Assembly: GCA_035535995.1 (NCBI GenBank)
Contig: DATLOZ010000010.1
Location: 62,001-126,000, forward strand
Reading direction: 5' to 3'
Origin: JANYCO01 sp035535995
Lineage (GTDB): Bacteria > Bacteroidota > Bacteroidia > Cytophagales > Cytophagaceae
DNA length: 64,000 nucleotides
Shown here piece after piece: positions 8,546 through 15,764 of this stretch. The notes below the pieces were generated by a model. The model was not told where the DNA came from. It made no database searches and worked only from the letters and a program-made list of their open reading frames with translations. How positions within the stretch are numbered: position 1 is the stretch's first letter; each line of letters starts with the position of its first letter. The position numbers were made by a program, and so were the translations under genes.

Positions 8546-9454
8546 CTATTTAATCTTTAATCTTGCCAACAATTCTTCACGACTAATTAAGTGCGATGGA
8601 AATTTCAACAATTCAATTCCTGTTTTTACTTCATATAATTCAAGCGTTTCCTCCCCAAGTCTTATCTTAAAACTTGCCTCTTCAACTGGCAATTGTATAT
8701 ATTCGCAAATTTCATTATATGATTCTTTAATCTGTGAAGTTAGACTATATATCCATCTCAGAATATCTACAGTTGTCGAACTTAATTGAGAGCTATGACC
8801 ACTTGTCATTATTCCATGACCAGGATTAAAATAAACTACATCTCTAATTTTTATCATTGATAAAGAATACCCCTTATCCCACAACATTTGATTTTCTACT
8901 GAATTCACATTTGGATAAACATCAGTCATTTCAATTTTATATTGTTCTATGACTTTTGGAAAAAAATCATGAAGTATTTCAATCCATTTTTTATCCCCAA
9001 AGATACCTGGAGTATGTTTGTTAGCACCTAAAAAAATAATTCGCTCATTATCTACGTAAGCAAATAACAACCAATCGATTTGCTTTACAAAATTAGACTT
9101 TTTATCTTTTTCGAGTGATAAATGAAAATGATAAATATTCCATTGCGCTAATAAATGATCATGAAAATTAGTCTGAATAAGACGTTTGCTCTGAAATATA
9201 TTTAAGTTTCCTCCTGATAAAGAAATTCTAATAATTTCTAATATTTCATTGCGTTTTGGGTGTTCCTCAATTTCATTAGAAAATTCAGGATTTATAGAAA
9301 TATTTCGTTTGTGTGATTTTATTAGTTTATTTCTAACTGTCAAATAATTTAATATAACATCATCCAGTTTCAAATTAGGTGAAACTTTAAATCCAATTTC
9401 ATTAGCAGCTCTTGACAGCGCTAGTTTGACATCCTCTTCAAAATCAAATAACAT
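8546..9454 (-). CDS. Hypothetical 302-residue cytosolic protein
   Basis: Not recognised. No signal peptide or membrane segment. The N-terminal third is helical and charged. The centre has the distinctive pattern NIYHFHLSLEKD followed by IDWLLFAYVDNERIIFLGAN, an HxHL motif before a beta strand, flanked by a conserved-looking WIEILHDFFPKVIEQY helix. The C-terminus is acidic and helical (SREELLARLKIK). Base composition is more AT-rich than the surrounding core genes and the gene lies in an accessory island with a transposase fragment, suggesting acquisition by transfer. It lies 81 bp downstream of the Ntn-hydrolase gene on the same strand, so the two may be co-transcribed. Confidence 0.7.
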   Translation of the reverse strand: MLFDFEEDVKLALSRAANEIGFKVSPNLKLDDVILNYLTVRNKLIKSHKRNISINPEFSNEIEEHPKRNEILEIIRISLSGGNLNIFQSKRLIQTNFHDHLLAQWNIYHFHLSLEKDKKSNFVKQIDWLLFAYVDNERIIFLGANKHTPGIFGDKKWIEILHDFFPKVIEQYKIEMTDVYPNVNSVENQMLWDKGYSLSMIKIRDVVYFNPGHGIMTSGHSSQLSSTTVDILRWIYSLTSQIKESYNEICEYIQLPVEEASFKIRLGEETLELYEVKTGIELLKFPSHLISREELLARLKIK

Positions 9455-9535
9455 ATACTACAGTTTTGGCTGGAAATATCATTCTAACATGTAGGTGAAT
9501 CATAAGAACTTTAGGAATTAGAGTGGCAGATTGAT

Positions 9536-10348
9536 TTACACCATTCCATTTATTGAAACTGAACAATCTCCAACAAATGTCCCTATATCTTCATATAAAT
9601 CCAGATTTCTAAATTTCATTGTAGCCGCAGGTTGGCCTTCGATTTTAGGCTCAACTATGGCCATCAAATGAAAAGCATTTATATTATTAATCGAAAGTTG
9701 AATATTTCCTCCAATGCTTTCATACCGTTGATCACGTATAATGTCTTTAATTAAGGTTTGAGGCATTCGCCAATAATTAATATTTTTCTCCTCTATTTTT
9801 TCTAACCTTGATATTAATTCACTAGTTATCTCTTCTTTTTTATCTCCGAGAATTTCGAAAGTTAGTTTATCAGAATCGAACTTTTTAACTTCAACTTTAG
9901 ATTTATAACTACCTTGATCCTTCTCAACAAATATCCTCCCTTGAAATGCTTCTCTAGTTTTAGGGCAAAACCCTGATATTAAAATTTCCGTTGGACTCTG
10001 AATAACTTCATAGTATTTATTAAAAATAGTTTGTGCTTTTAATAATATACTTTGATAATCCGGGAAACAACTGTTATTCATTCCACCTAGATTGGTTAAT
10101 ATTGAATACAATGTGCAATAAATATTTAATCCAGTAAGAGAACTTCCAGCAAAGGCATAAGTTAGTTTTGCTTCATAATATATTTGTTGAGTAACGGAAA
10201 GATTTTTACATCTCACTGGTAATTCAAGTATTTTGGAGCCTTCTAAAGTCAGTGTATTACCTTCATTACTTATTTTCGTATCAGCGACAGTCCAAATCCA
10301 TAAATTCTTTGGATCTTCTTTATTTAACCAATTTAAAATTAATGTCAT
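9536..10348 (-). CDS. Proteasome/HslV-like Ntn-hydrolase family protein
   Basis: A 270-residue protein whose N-terminal half resembles the proteasome beta/HslV fold. Thr2 directly follows Met1 and would be the N-terminal nucleophile after Met removal. VADTKIS holds Asp23 and EGSKILEL holds Lys39; the 16-residue Asp-to-Lys spacing equals that between Asp17 and Lys33 of proteasome beta subunits. AFAGSSLTGL at about residue 70 matches the conserved AGS loop. It is longer than HslV (about 175 residues), with a C-terminal part I do not recognise, and no HslU or other AAA+ partner is adjacent. The Ntn assignment is inferred from motif spacing. It could act as a self-contained peptidase or amidase, or have lost activity. 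Confidence 0.6.
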   Translation of the reverse strand: MTLILNWLNKEDPKNLWIWTVADTKISNEGNTLTLEGSKILELPVRCKNLSVTQQIYYEAKLTYAFAGSSLTGLNIYCTLYSILTNLGGMNNSCFPDYQSILLKAQTIFNKYYEVIQSPTEILISGFCPKTREAFQGRIFVEKDQGSYKSKVEVKKFDSDKLTFEILGDKKEEITSELISRLEKIEEKNINYWRMPQTLIKDIIRDQRYESIGGNIQLSINNINAFHLMAIVEPKIEGQPAATMKFRNLDLYEDIGTFVGDCSVSINGMV

Positions 10349-10410
10349 AATTCAAGGTAGACCGTAATTACTAAAAAAACAAAATAGGGATTATTGAAAG
10401 TTTTATTGGC

Positions 10411-10463
10411 TACTGTTGCTGTTGCTCTTGCTGGCACTGTCAGCAAGAGCAACAGCAACAGTA
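10411..10463. repeat. Perfect 23-bp inverted repeat with 7-nt loop
   Basis: The arms 10411-10433 and 10441-10463 are exact reverse complements around the loop GCACTGT. The arm begins TACTGTTGCTGTTGCTCTTG. It is immediately followed by the terminator-bearing dispersed repeat (copy 2). As RNA from either strand this would be a very stable hairpin. No flanking target duplication is evident. Confidence 0.85.
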
Positions 10464-10465
10464 TT

Positions 10466-10560
10466 GAGTAAAAATAAGAAAGGCTCCGAGTTTCGGAGAC
10501 TTAGTAGACTTAAGTTTACAGGTGTCGAACTTATTATTGAAAGATTTAGCCTCGTTTTCA
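10466..10560 (-). repeat. Dispersed repeat, copy 2, with terminator hairpin
   Basis: On the minus strand: a degraded T-arm-like motif (TTCGACACCTGT), then AAGTCTACT, then a hairpin GTCTCCGA/TCGGAGCC (10482-10500) followed by a T-rich run. It is homologous to copies at 278-372 and 17472-17590. On the minus strand, translation of copies 2 and 3 also aligns (SEPF-FLL segments), so it could derive from an old coding end, but no intact gene is present. Confidence 0.55.
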
Positions 10561-10647
10561 GATTTTTGAAACCGTTTGTGATTAAACCCTTATTAAGTGA
10601 AAAGTAATTTAGGTTCAATTTTGTATAAACTTGTATGATAATTAGTG

Positions 10648-11394
10648 CTATATTTTAAACTGAGATATGAAATCTCTTCGCGTATTAGTTGCTAAATCAA
10701 TGACCTCAAAACGTTTGGTAGCAGTATATGACCCCATGTCACTATCACTATTGATCAAAATAGAACCAATGAGAATAATGTATTTACAGTTGTATCTTGT
10801 TTGCTCAACCAATTCGTTTATTCTTTTGTCGATAGCTTCATAAATTACTTCGGTGGCCTCGAAAAGAGGAATTGATGCTTTCAAAATCCTATCCTTTTCT
10901 TTTAACATAATCTGTTCAATTGTATTCATTTGGTAGTCCATTTCCGTAATATTATCGAGAATTATCTGATTGTTTTCTAATTTTCTTAAGGCCGCTTTTG
11001 CTGCTCCACAACAACCTGAATTCTTAGATTGCCCAACGCGATGAATCTCACCTATTATGCCTGTTTTGGTAATGCCAATATGTGGACCATAATAAATAAA
11101 CACTGCACCTTCATCGGGAACATGACTCGCAAAGGCTCCCATCCCTGTAAGGCCTGTAAATGGAAATCCATCCAAGCCCCCCATTTTGAAGGGACCTAAA
11201 AATTCCTTTGCCCTTACAGGATTTTGAATGCTATTTACATCATCACTGCAACTACTATCAGCTAACATTATTTGCGAAGGTTCTAAGTCCAAATAGTCTT
11301 CAACGAAATCAATAAGTTTGTTAACGCTGTCGATTGTAGTTATGGCATTGGGATAATAATTACGAATTATTGAGAGCCGTTCTTTCTTTTTCAT
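10648..11394 (-). CDS. LCIB/C-type beta-carbonic-anhydrase-like protein
   Basis: A 248-residue cytosolic protein matching the limiting-CO2-inducible B/C carbonic anhydrase family (LCIB_C_CA), known best from green algae and present in scattered bacteria. Zinc ligands expected of the family are visible: Cys49 (SSCSDDVN), His105 (GPHIGI) and Cys129 (CCGAA), with the Asp51/Arg61 pair. The glycine-rich core GGLDGFPFTGLTGMGAF and ASHVPDEG is characteristic. It would interconvert CO2 and bicarbonate, though not all family members are active. It starts 11 bp after the stop of the bestrophin gene, so the two are almost certainly one operon. The family assignment is firm from motifs; catalytic activity is inferred from complete ligands. 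Confidence 0.8.
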   Translation of the reverse strand: MKKKERLSIIRNYYPNAITTIDSVNKLIDFVEDYLDLEPSQIMLADSSCSDDVNSIQNPVRAKEFLGPFKMGGLDGFPFTGLTGMGAFASHVPDEGAVFIYYGPHIGITKTGIIGEIHRVGQSKNSGCCGAAKAALRKLENNQIILDNITEMDYQMNTIEQIMLKEKDRILKASIPLFEATEVIYEAIDKRINELVEQTRYNCKYIILIGSILINSDSDMGSYTATKRFEVIDLATNTRRDFISQFKI

Positions 11395-11405
11395 GTGAGT
11401 GTGTT

Positions 11406-12440
11406 TTACATCAGGATTCCGTTTTTTGCTTTTATTGGTTCCGGGATATCTGAATCCTGGATCATTTGCTTTAGATCAATTTCAATTGTTCTACATATGG
11501 AGAGCATTGGTACATCATTTCCCAAACCTTCAAATGGATTTTCGGAATAATCGCCAACTAACTCCATCATTAAAAAAATCCATGCAATAATCGAAACCAC
11601 CGGCACAAAAAGCCAGATACCAAATTCACCACAATTTGCGAACTCCGTAATTAATCCGAAGGGTAAAAGAAAAATGAAAATACTAATGAAGATTCTGCTT
11701 GCATTTCCATACTGACGCGGTAATGGGAATTTTTTTATCCTTTCTGCCTGACCCTGGTAAATGTAAAGATCATTTAGCAGTTTCTGCAATTCAATATGTC
11801 TGAAATCATCAATCAGGTGCTCTTTACGAAGTTGTTTAAGGTGTTGGGATTGAAGGTCGATTATATGTGTTGCCATATTTGCAACTTCAGGTAATTTTTG
11901 ATGTTCATCTTTCTCCATATGTTTCTCTAAAACCTGATGATGATCATATTCGAATGTTCCCGCCCCAAATTTTTGCATTCTGTTCCGATTCACACTTGCG
12001 ACCCGTGAATTGAGACTAACATGTTCCCATGGTGCTGGTACAAGTAATTGTGTCCTTAGTGTATATATGTAGGCGATGTGTCTATAAATCATTTTTTTGA
12101 CAATACCATTTATGTCATCATCGGAAGCAGACTTATCGGTAAACTGAGACGTTATGAATCCACGCAAATTGCTACCCCACATACGGCTTGTATTTGTAAT
12201 TCCACCCCATGTTTTCCTGGCTTCCCATAATCGATCATAAGCCTGATTGTTTTTAAAGCCTATGTAAAAGGAAACAGCTGTAGCCACAACTGCAACCGCG
12301 GTCCAGGGAACGCTTATCCATTTAAGGTCTAAATAGCTAAAAAGGAAAAGGACTGAGCTGGTCCATGCCACGATCCAAACAAAATGGATTCCACTTGTTT
12401 GCATCATGGTTCTGAAGGTTAAATTTTTATTGATATACAT
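11406..12440 (-). CDS. Bestrophin-family anion channel
   Basis: A 344-residue inner-membrane protein of the bestrophin/UPF0187 family, pentameric anion channels passing chloride and, in several members, bicarbonate. Seen: two N-terminal hydrophobic segments (about 20-40 and 45-62), the family signature FKNNQAYDRLWEARKTWGG, a long helical cytosolic region, two more membrane segments near 250-300 (IFIFLLPFGLITEF, FVPVVSIIAWIFL), and the C-terminal ENPFEGLGNDVPM motif that forms part of the calcium-clasp/belt region. It sits 26 bp downstream of the MBL-fold gene and 11 bp upstream of an LCIB-type carbonic anhydrase, which points to bicarbonate as its substrate (inference). Confidence 0.88.
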   Translation of the reverse strand: MYINKNLTFRTMMQTSGIHFVWIVAWTSSVLFLFSYLDLKWISVPWTAVAVVATAVSFYIGFKNNQAYDRLWEARKTWGGITNTSRMWGSNLRGFITSQFTDKSASDDDINGIVKKMIYRHIAYIYTLRTQLLVPAPWEHVSLNSRVASVNRNRMQKFGAGTFEYDHHQVLEKHMEKDEHQKLPEVANMATHIIDLQSQHLKQLRKEHLIDDFRHIELQKLLNDLYIYQGQAERIKKFPLPRQYGNASRIFISIFIFLLPFGLITEFANCGEFGIWLFVPVVSIIAWIFLMMELVGDYSENPFEGLGNDVPMLSICRTIEIDLKQMIQDSDIPEPIKAKNGILM

Positions 12441-12466
12441 AGTAGTTGTTTTTAGCTTGTTAATTA

Positions 12467-13516
12467 TTATATCTTAAATTTTTCTCCGAGCTTCAAAATT
12501 TTCAATGTGCTGATCTTCCCTTCAGCGTTGAGCTTGGTTAATATTTGTTCTGGCTCTCCCATTGGTTCATCGGCTGAATCAAACGTACCATAATGAAAAG
12601 GAATAAAAGTTTTTGCTCCAACTGCATGAAAGGCTTCCAGCGCTTTGTATGGGTCTTGATGATGTTGGCCCATGAACCAGGTAGGCGCATATGCTCCGGC
12701 TCCAATCATAGCCACATCGATATCAGAAAAGTATTTCCCGATCTCTTTAAAGTGCGAACCGTAACCTGAATCTCCACTGAAGTAAATACACTTATCCCCG
12801 GATTGAATAACAAAGCCTCCCCAAAGTGTTGTGTTTATATCAAACAGGCTCCTGTTTGCCCAATGGCGTGATGGTACAAATGTGATCAGCAAATCACCTT
12901 TCGTTTCATACTGTTGATACCAGCCTGCAGTTTGTACCGAATTGCTGACCCACTTGCTTATAAGTTTGTCGAGGTTTAATCCGCAAAGTATTTTAGCTTG
13001 TGGATTATTTTCAGCCAGCAACTTTATACTTTTCTTGTCGCAATGATCATAATGGGCGTGGGATATCAGAATGTAATCGATGTTGGATAATTTCTTTGGG
13101 TCCACAGGCAACTGTGAATGACGTTTAGCAACTGCCAAATTACCAAACATAGGATCAATCAATATCCGCAAACCAGCTAGCTGAATGAAGAAACTAGCAT
13201 GACCTAACCACACTATTTTATCCTCAGGATCATTAAGCCAACCATCCTCTTTAAGTACCGAAATATGCCATGGATCATGTTTCTTAATTGATCGTTGCGG
13301 ATTTTTAGTAGTCAAGTATTTGAATATTTCCCTGAAACTAAGGATTGTTGGAAATTCAGGATTAATAAATAATCCATCCTGATCAAGGGGCGTACCCTGC
13401 CAATCTTTTGCTATTGTTTTCAAAACTTTGTTTGACGTATAGCTTGTAACAACCGGTGTTTTCTTTTTATTAAACATGAGTTTCCAAATTAGTTGTATAA
13501 ATAATACACTAAGCAT
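12467..13516 (-). CDS. MBL-fold hydrolase, UlaG/NAPE-PLD-like
   Basis: A 349-residue metallo-beta-lactamase-fold enzyme. The zinc motif ISHAHYDHCD (HxHxDH) lies at about residue 150, with SRHW at about 218, SGDSGYG at about 250 and PFHYGTF near 310, the full metal-ligand set. The layout, with VWLGHASFFIQLAGLRILIDP ahead of the first motif, is that of the L-ascorbate-6-phosphate lactonase/NAPE-phospholipase D-like branch, so the substrate is probably a lactone or phosphodiester lipid, not a beta-lactam. The first residues are hydrophobic (LSVLFIQLIWKL), possibly a membrane anchor; Met14 is an alternative start. It is the first gene of a run with the bestrophin and carbonic anhydrase (26 bp gap) and follows the AraC gene by 48 bp. 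Confidence 0.8.
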   Translation of the reverse strand: MLSVLFIQLIWKLMFNKKKTPVVTSYTSNKVLKTIAKDWQGTPLDQDGLFINPEFPTILSFREIFKYLTTKNPQRSIKKHDPWHISVLKEDGWLNDPEDKIVWLGHASFFIQLAGLRILIDPMFGNLAVAKRHSQLPVDPKKLSNIDYILISHAHYDHCDKKSIKLLAENNPQAKILCGLNLDKLISKWVSNSVQTAGWYQQYETKGDLLITFVPSRHWANRSLFDINTTLWGGFVIQSGDKCIYFSGDSGYGSHFKEIGKYFSDIDVAMIGAGAYAPTWFMGQHHQDPYKALEAFHAVGAKTFIPFHYGTFDSADEPMGEPEQILTKLNAEGKISTLKILKLGEKFKI

Positions 13517-13564
13517 TGCTTAAAGTTTTTGTGTTTGTTAAAATGATCCTGAGGACTTGCTTTG

Positions 13565-14386
13565 TTATCGGCCTGATCGCTGCTCGATTAAAACTGAAGG
13601 AGAGTAACCATATTGTTTTTTGAATGCATGGGAAAAATGCGACAGGTTTTCGAAACCAACTTCAAAGTATACATCAACGGGCTTCTTCTTTTTTTCTGAA
13701 AATTGGTAGTATGCTAGCTCCAATCGTTTTTCAGTGAGCCATTTTTGAGGGGTAGTATTAAACGCTTTATTAAAATCACGTTTAAACGTTGTTAGGCTTC
13801 GACCTGTCAGGTATGCGAATTTTTCCAAAGGCATGTTGAACATATAGTTCTTCTCCATATAAGATGCAAGATCAATCTTCCCAGGTACTTCAAAGTTTGC
13901 CAACAGGCCATCAATGCCAGGATCAATAATTCGAAGAATGCTTATTGCTTCTTTGATCTTTAAAGAAGCGATTTCTTCAGGAAATATCCCTTCCATGTCG
14001 AAGTAAGGAATCAAGGAATCCAAACAGCTCTGCAGCAAAGGGTGATTGTTGAATCTTAGTATTTTTTTACTGTTTGTAGTTTTTGGTTTAATGTCCAGTT
14101 TACCGTAAAACTCTTTTAGCCTTTCGGTTGTGAGATGCATGGCAACTGATCTATGCGACTCACCGTCTTTTGGATTTAAAACGACAGTGGCAATCTGATT
14201 TCTTGGTATCAAAAAAATATCGCCAGGATAGAACAGATAAGATCCTTCAGACGTAATTATTTTTGTTTCACCAGAAATAAACCAAATCAGACCATGTTTT
14301 TCAAAAGTTACATCAGTTGTATGAAGTTTCTCTTTGTAGTTTGACAACTTGATCTCGGGGGTTATATATTTTGATTGAAAATCCAT
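13565..14386 (-). CDS. AraC-family transcriptional regulator
   Basis: A 273-residue regulator with an N-terminal cupin-like sensing half (FEKHGLIWFISGETKI, YLFYPGDIFLIPRNQ) and a C-terminal AraC/XylS double helix-turn-helix at about 172-265 (MPLEKFAYLTGRSLTTFKRDF; VYFEVGFENLSHFSHAFKKQYG). AraC proteins bind direct repeats of two half-sites near promoters. It starts 21 bp downstream of the SDR stop, so it is probably co-transcribed. Two promoters in the same cluster share a duplicated operator with 22-bp period (15705-15741 and 17276-17312), for which this protein is the obvious candidate binder. The inducer is unknown. Confidence 0.9.
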   Translation of the reverse strand: MDFQSKYITPEIKLSNYKEKLHTTDVTFEKHGLIWFISGETKIITSEGSYLFYPGDIFLIPRNQIATVVLNPKDGESHRSVAMHLTTERLKEFYGKLDIKPKTTNSKKILRFNNHPLLQSCLDSLIPYFDMEGIFPEEIASLKIKEAISILRIIDPGIDGLLANFEVPGKIDLASYMEKNYMFNMPLEKFAYLTGRSLTTFKRDFNKAFNTTPQKWLTEKRLELAYYQFSEKKKKPVDVYFEVGFENLSHFSHAFKKQYGYSPSVLIEQRSGR

Positions 14387-14407
14387 CGTATATCGTTTAA
14401 TAAAGTA

Positions 14408-15415
14408 CTAAATAATTTGAAATTCTACACCTGTCATTGTTTCACTTAGTTTCCACAGTTTTTTGGCATTGTTCTCGTCTAATGAGTTTGGCAATACTCC
14501 ATTTCCTGCAGACTTATTTTGAATATCCAACTCAGCTATATTTACATCTTCGCAATAAACTCCGCCAATTTCATTAAGCATAGGACTTGTTGCAGCCCAA
14601 ACAGTTGTAGCAGCTCCTTGAGGAATTGTTTTAAGTGTAGCTGCAACCTCCGGACGAATGTTTCCAGTATCATCTAAAATACCCAATTTCTTAAATAATT
14701 CTAAGTCCGCTTCTCTTCCCAAATCTGTTCCTCCAACATTACCTGGGTGCACAGAATAAGCACGAACCTTAAATTCTTTAGCGCGGCTATCTAACTCTAA
14801 CGCAAATAAGTTAGTTGCAGTCTTTGACTGTCCATACCCCAATAATGTTTCATATTCTCTATGATCGAAATTAGGATCTTCGAAATTAAACGGAGAGTAG
14901 TGATGACCATAAGACGATAGATTTACAACCCTTGCTCCGTTTGCTTTTTTTAATGCAGGCCATAAGCGGGCTGTTAATTGGAAATGACCTAAGTGATTCG
15001 TTGCTAATTGAGATTCATATCCACGGCTATCCTTGCGCAATGGCACCCACATAATTCCTGCGTTGTTAATCAAAAAATGAATTGGTCTGCCACTTGCAAT
15101 GAATTTCTTCGCAAACAAATCAATAGACAAAGGTTCAGCAAGATCCATTCCTTCAATCTCAACGTTAGGAATGCCGGCTAAATTTTTATGTGCTTTTGCT
15201 ATATCTCTTGCAAGAACAATAACAGTAGCTCCCGCTTCTGAAAGGATTTTTGTGGTTTCCTGACCAATGCCACTATGACCACCCGTTACAATTGCAATTT
15301 TCCCTGTAAGATCAATTCCTTTTATAACATCTGATGCTGTAGATTTTGCGTTGAACCCTGAGTTTATTGGGTGTTGTAACGCACCTTGATAATTAGTTGT
15401 TTTCATGTTTTTCAT
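14408..15415 (-). CDS. Short-chain dehydrogenase/reductase, retinol-dehydrogenase-like
   Basis: A 335-residue classical-type SDR oxidoreductase. The dinucleotide-binding motif TGGHSGIG is at residues 44-51, NNAG near 118 (LINNAGIMWVPL), a catalytic serine in NLSSYGHH, and the YxxxK pair in YGQSKTATN. The C-terminal extension and the substrate-side pattern resemble the WWOX/retinol-dehydrogenase-like branch common in bacteria. It reduces or oxidises an alcohol/carbonyl with NAD(P); substrate unknown. It is followed after 21 bp by the AraC regulator and preceded by the remains of another SDR whose promoter carries the duplicated operator, so it is probably transcribed from that promoter. Confidence 0.87.
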   Translation of the reverse strand: MKNMKTTNYQGALQHPINSGFNAKSTASDVIKGIDLTGKIAIVTGGHSGIGQETTKILSEAGATVIVLARDIAKAHKNLAGIPNVEIEGMDLAEPLSIDLFAKKFIASGRPIHFLINNAGIMWVPLRKDSRGYESQLATNHLGHFQLTARLWPALKKANGARVVNLSSYGHHYSPFNFEDPNFDHREYETLLGYGQSKTATNLFALELDSRAKEFKVRAYSVHPGNVGGTDLGREADLELFKKLGILDDTGNIRPEVAATLKTIPQGAATTVWAATSPMLNEIGGVYCEDVNIAELDIQNKSAGNGVLPNSLDENNAKKLWKLSETMTGVEFQII

Positions 15416-15444
15416 TATTTATTGTTTATACCGAATGTGTTTTT

Positions 15445-15639
15445 TTAGATTGATTGGCCACCATCCACTGAGAAAATTGAACCTGTGATGAATGCAGCAT
15501 TATCGCCTGATAAATAAGTTATCATTCAGCAGTGATAATTACTTTTTGCTCCTTTTTCGCTTAGCATTTTTGCAGTAGCGTATCCGATTCCGCTATTCCC
15601 TCCTGTTATGACAGCAACTTTATTTTGAAAATTTGTCAT
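15445..15639 (-). pseudogene. Internally deleted SDR gene
   Basis: From ATG at 15639 the frame reads an SDR N-terminus (KVAVITGGNSGIGYATAKML) for 38 codons, meets a TGA, then continues in the same frame with an SDR C-terminus (YLSGDNAAFITGSIFSVDGG and QSI) to a TAA at 15445. The roughly 190 middle residues, including the NNAG and YxxxK motifs, are missing. This is a clean internal deletion of a classical 245-250-residue SDR. Its promoter and operator region remain intact upstream and may now drive the downstream SDR and AraC genes. Confidence 0.8.
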
Positions 15640-15675
15640 TGTGTTTACTATTTAAATTGTTTGTTTTTGTTTATA

Positions 15676-15741
15676 CAAAACTAGATCGCTTTCGTTTTTT
15701 TCCGTTTGTTTAAAAGACCTATTTACTTTGTTGAAAAGACC
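15676..15741 (-). promoter_or_regulatory. Promoter with duplicated AraC-type operator, site A
   Basis: On the minus strand a TAGTTTTG box (15676-15683, Bacteroidota -7 form TAnnTTTG) lies 33 nt before the ATG at 15639 allowing for a start about 4 nt past the box. Exactly 21 nt upstream of the box begins a direct repeat of two half-sites (plus-strand TTTGTTTAAAAGACC at 15705-15719 and TTTGTTGAAAAGACC at 15727-15741) with 22-bp period. Site B at 17247-17312 has the same geometry. Confidence 0.7.
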
Positions 15742-15764
15742 ATTTTAGTTGTTTCGTTCATCGA

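Noticed and set aside
10403..10618. 71-codon minus-strand frame through the 23-bp inverted repeat and repeat copy 2, and similar frames at 17415-17673
   Set aside because: The frames consist of dispersed repeat and hairpin sequence; resemblance between them reflects the shared repeat, not a gene.
13534..13566. Third AraC operator upstream of the MBL gene (TTTGTTAAAATGATCC)
   Set aside because: Only one half-site resembles the consensus, the next TTTGTT is 27 bp away, and no TAnnTTTG box lies at the 21-nt distance.
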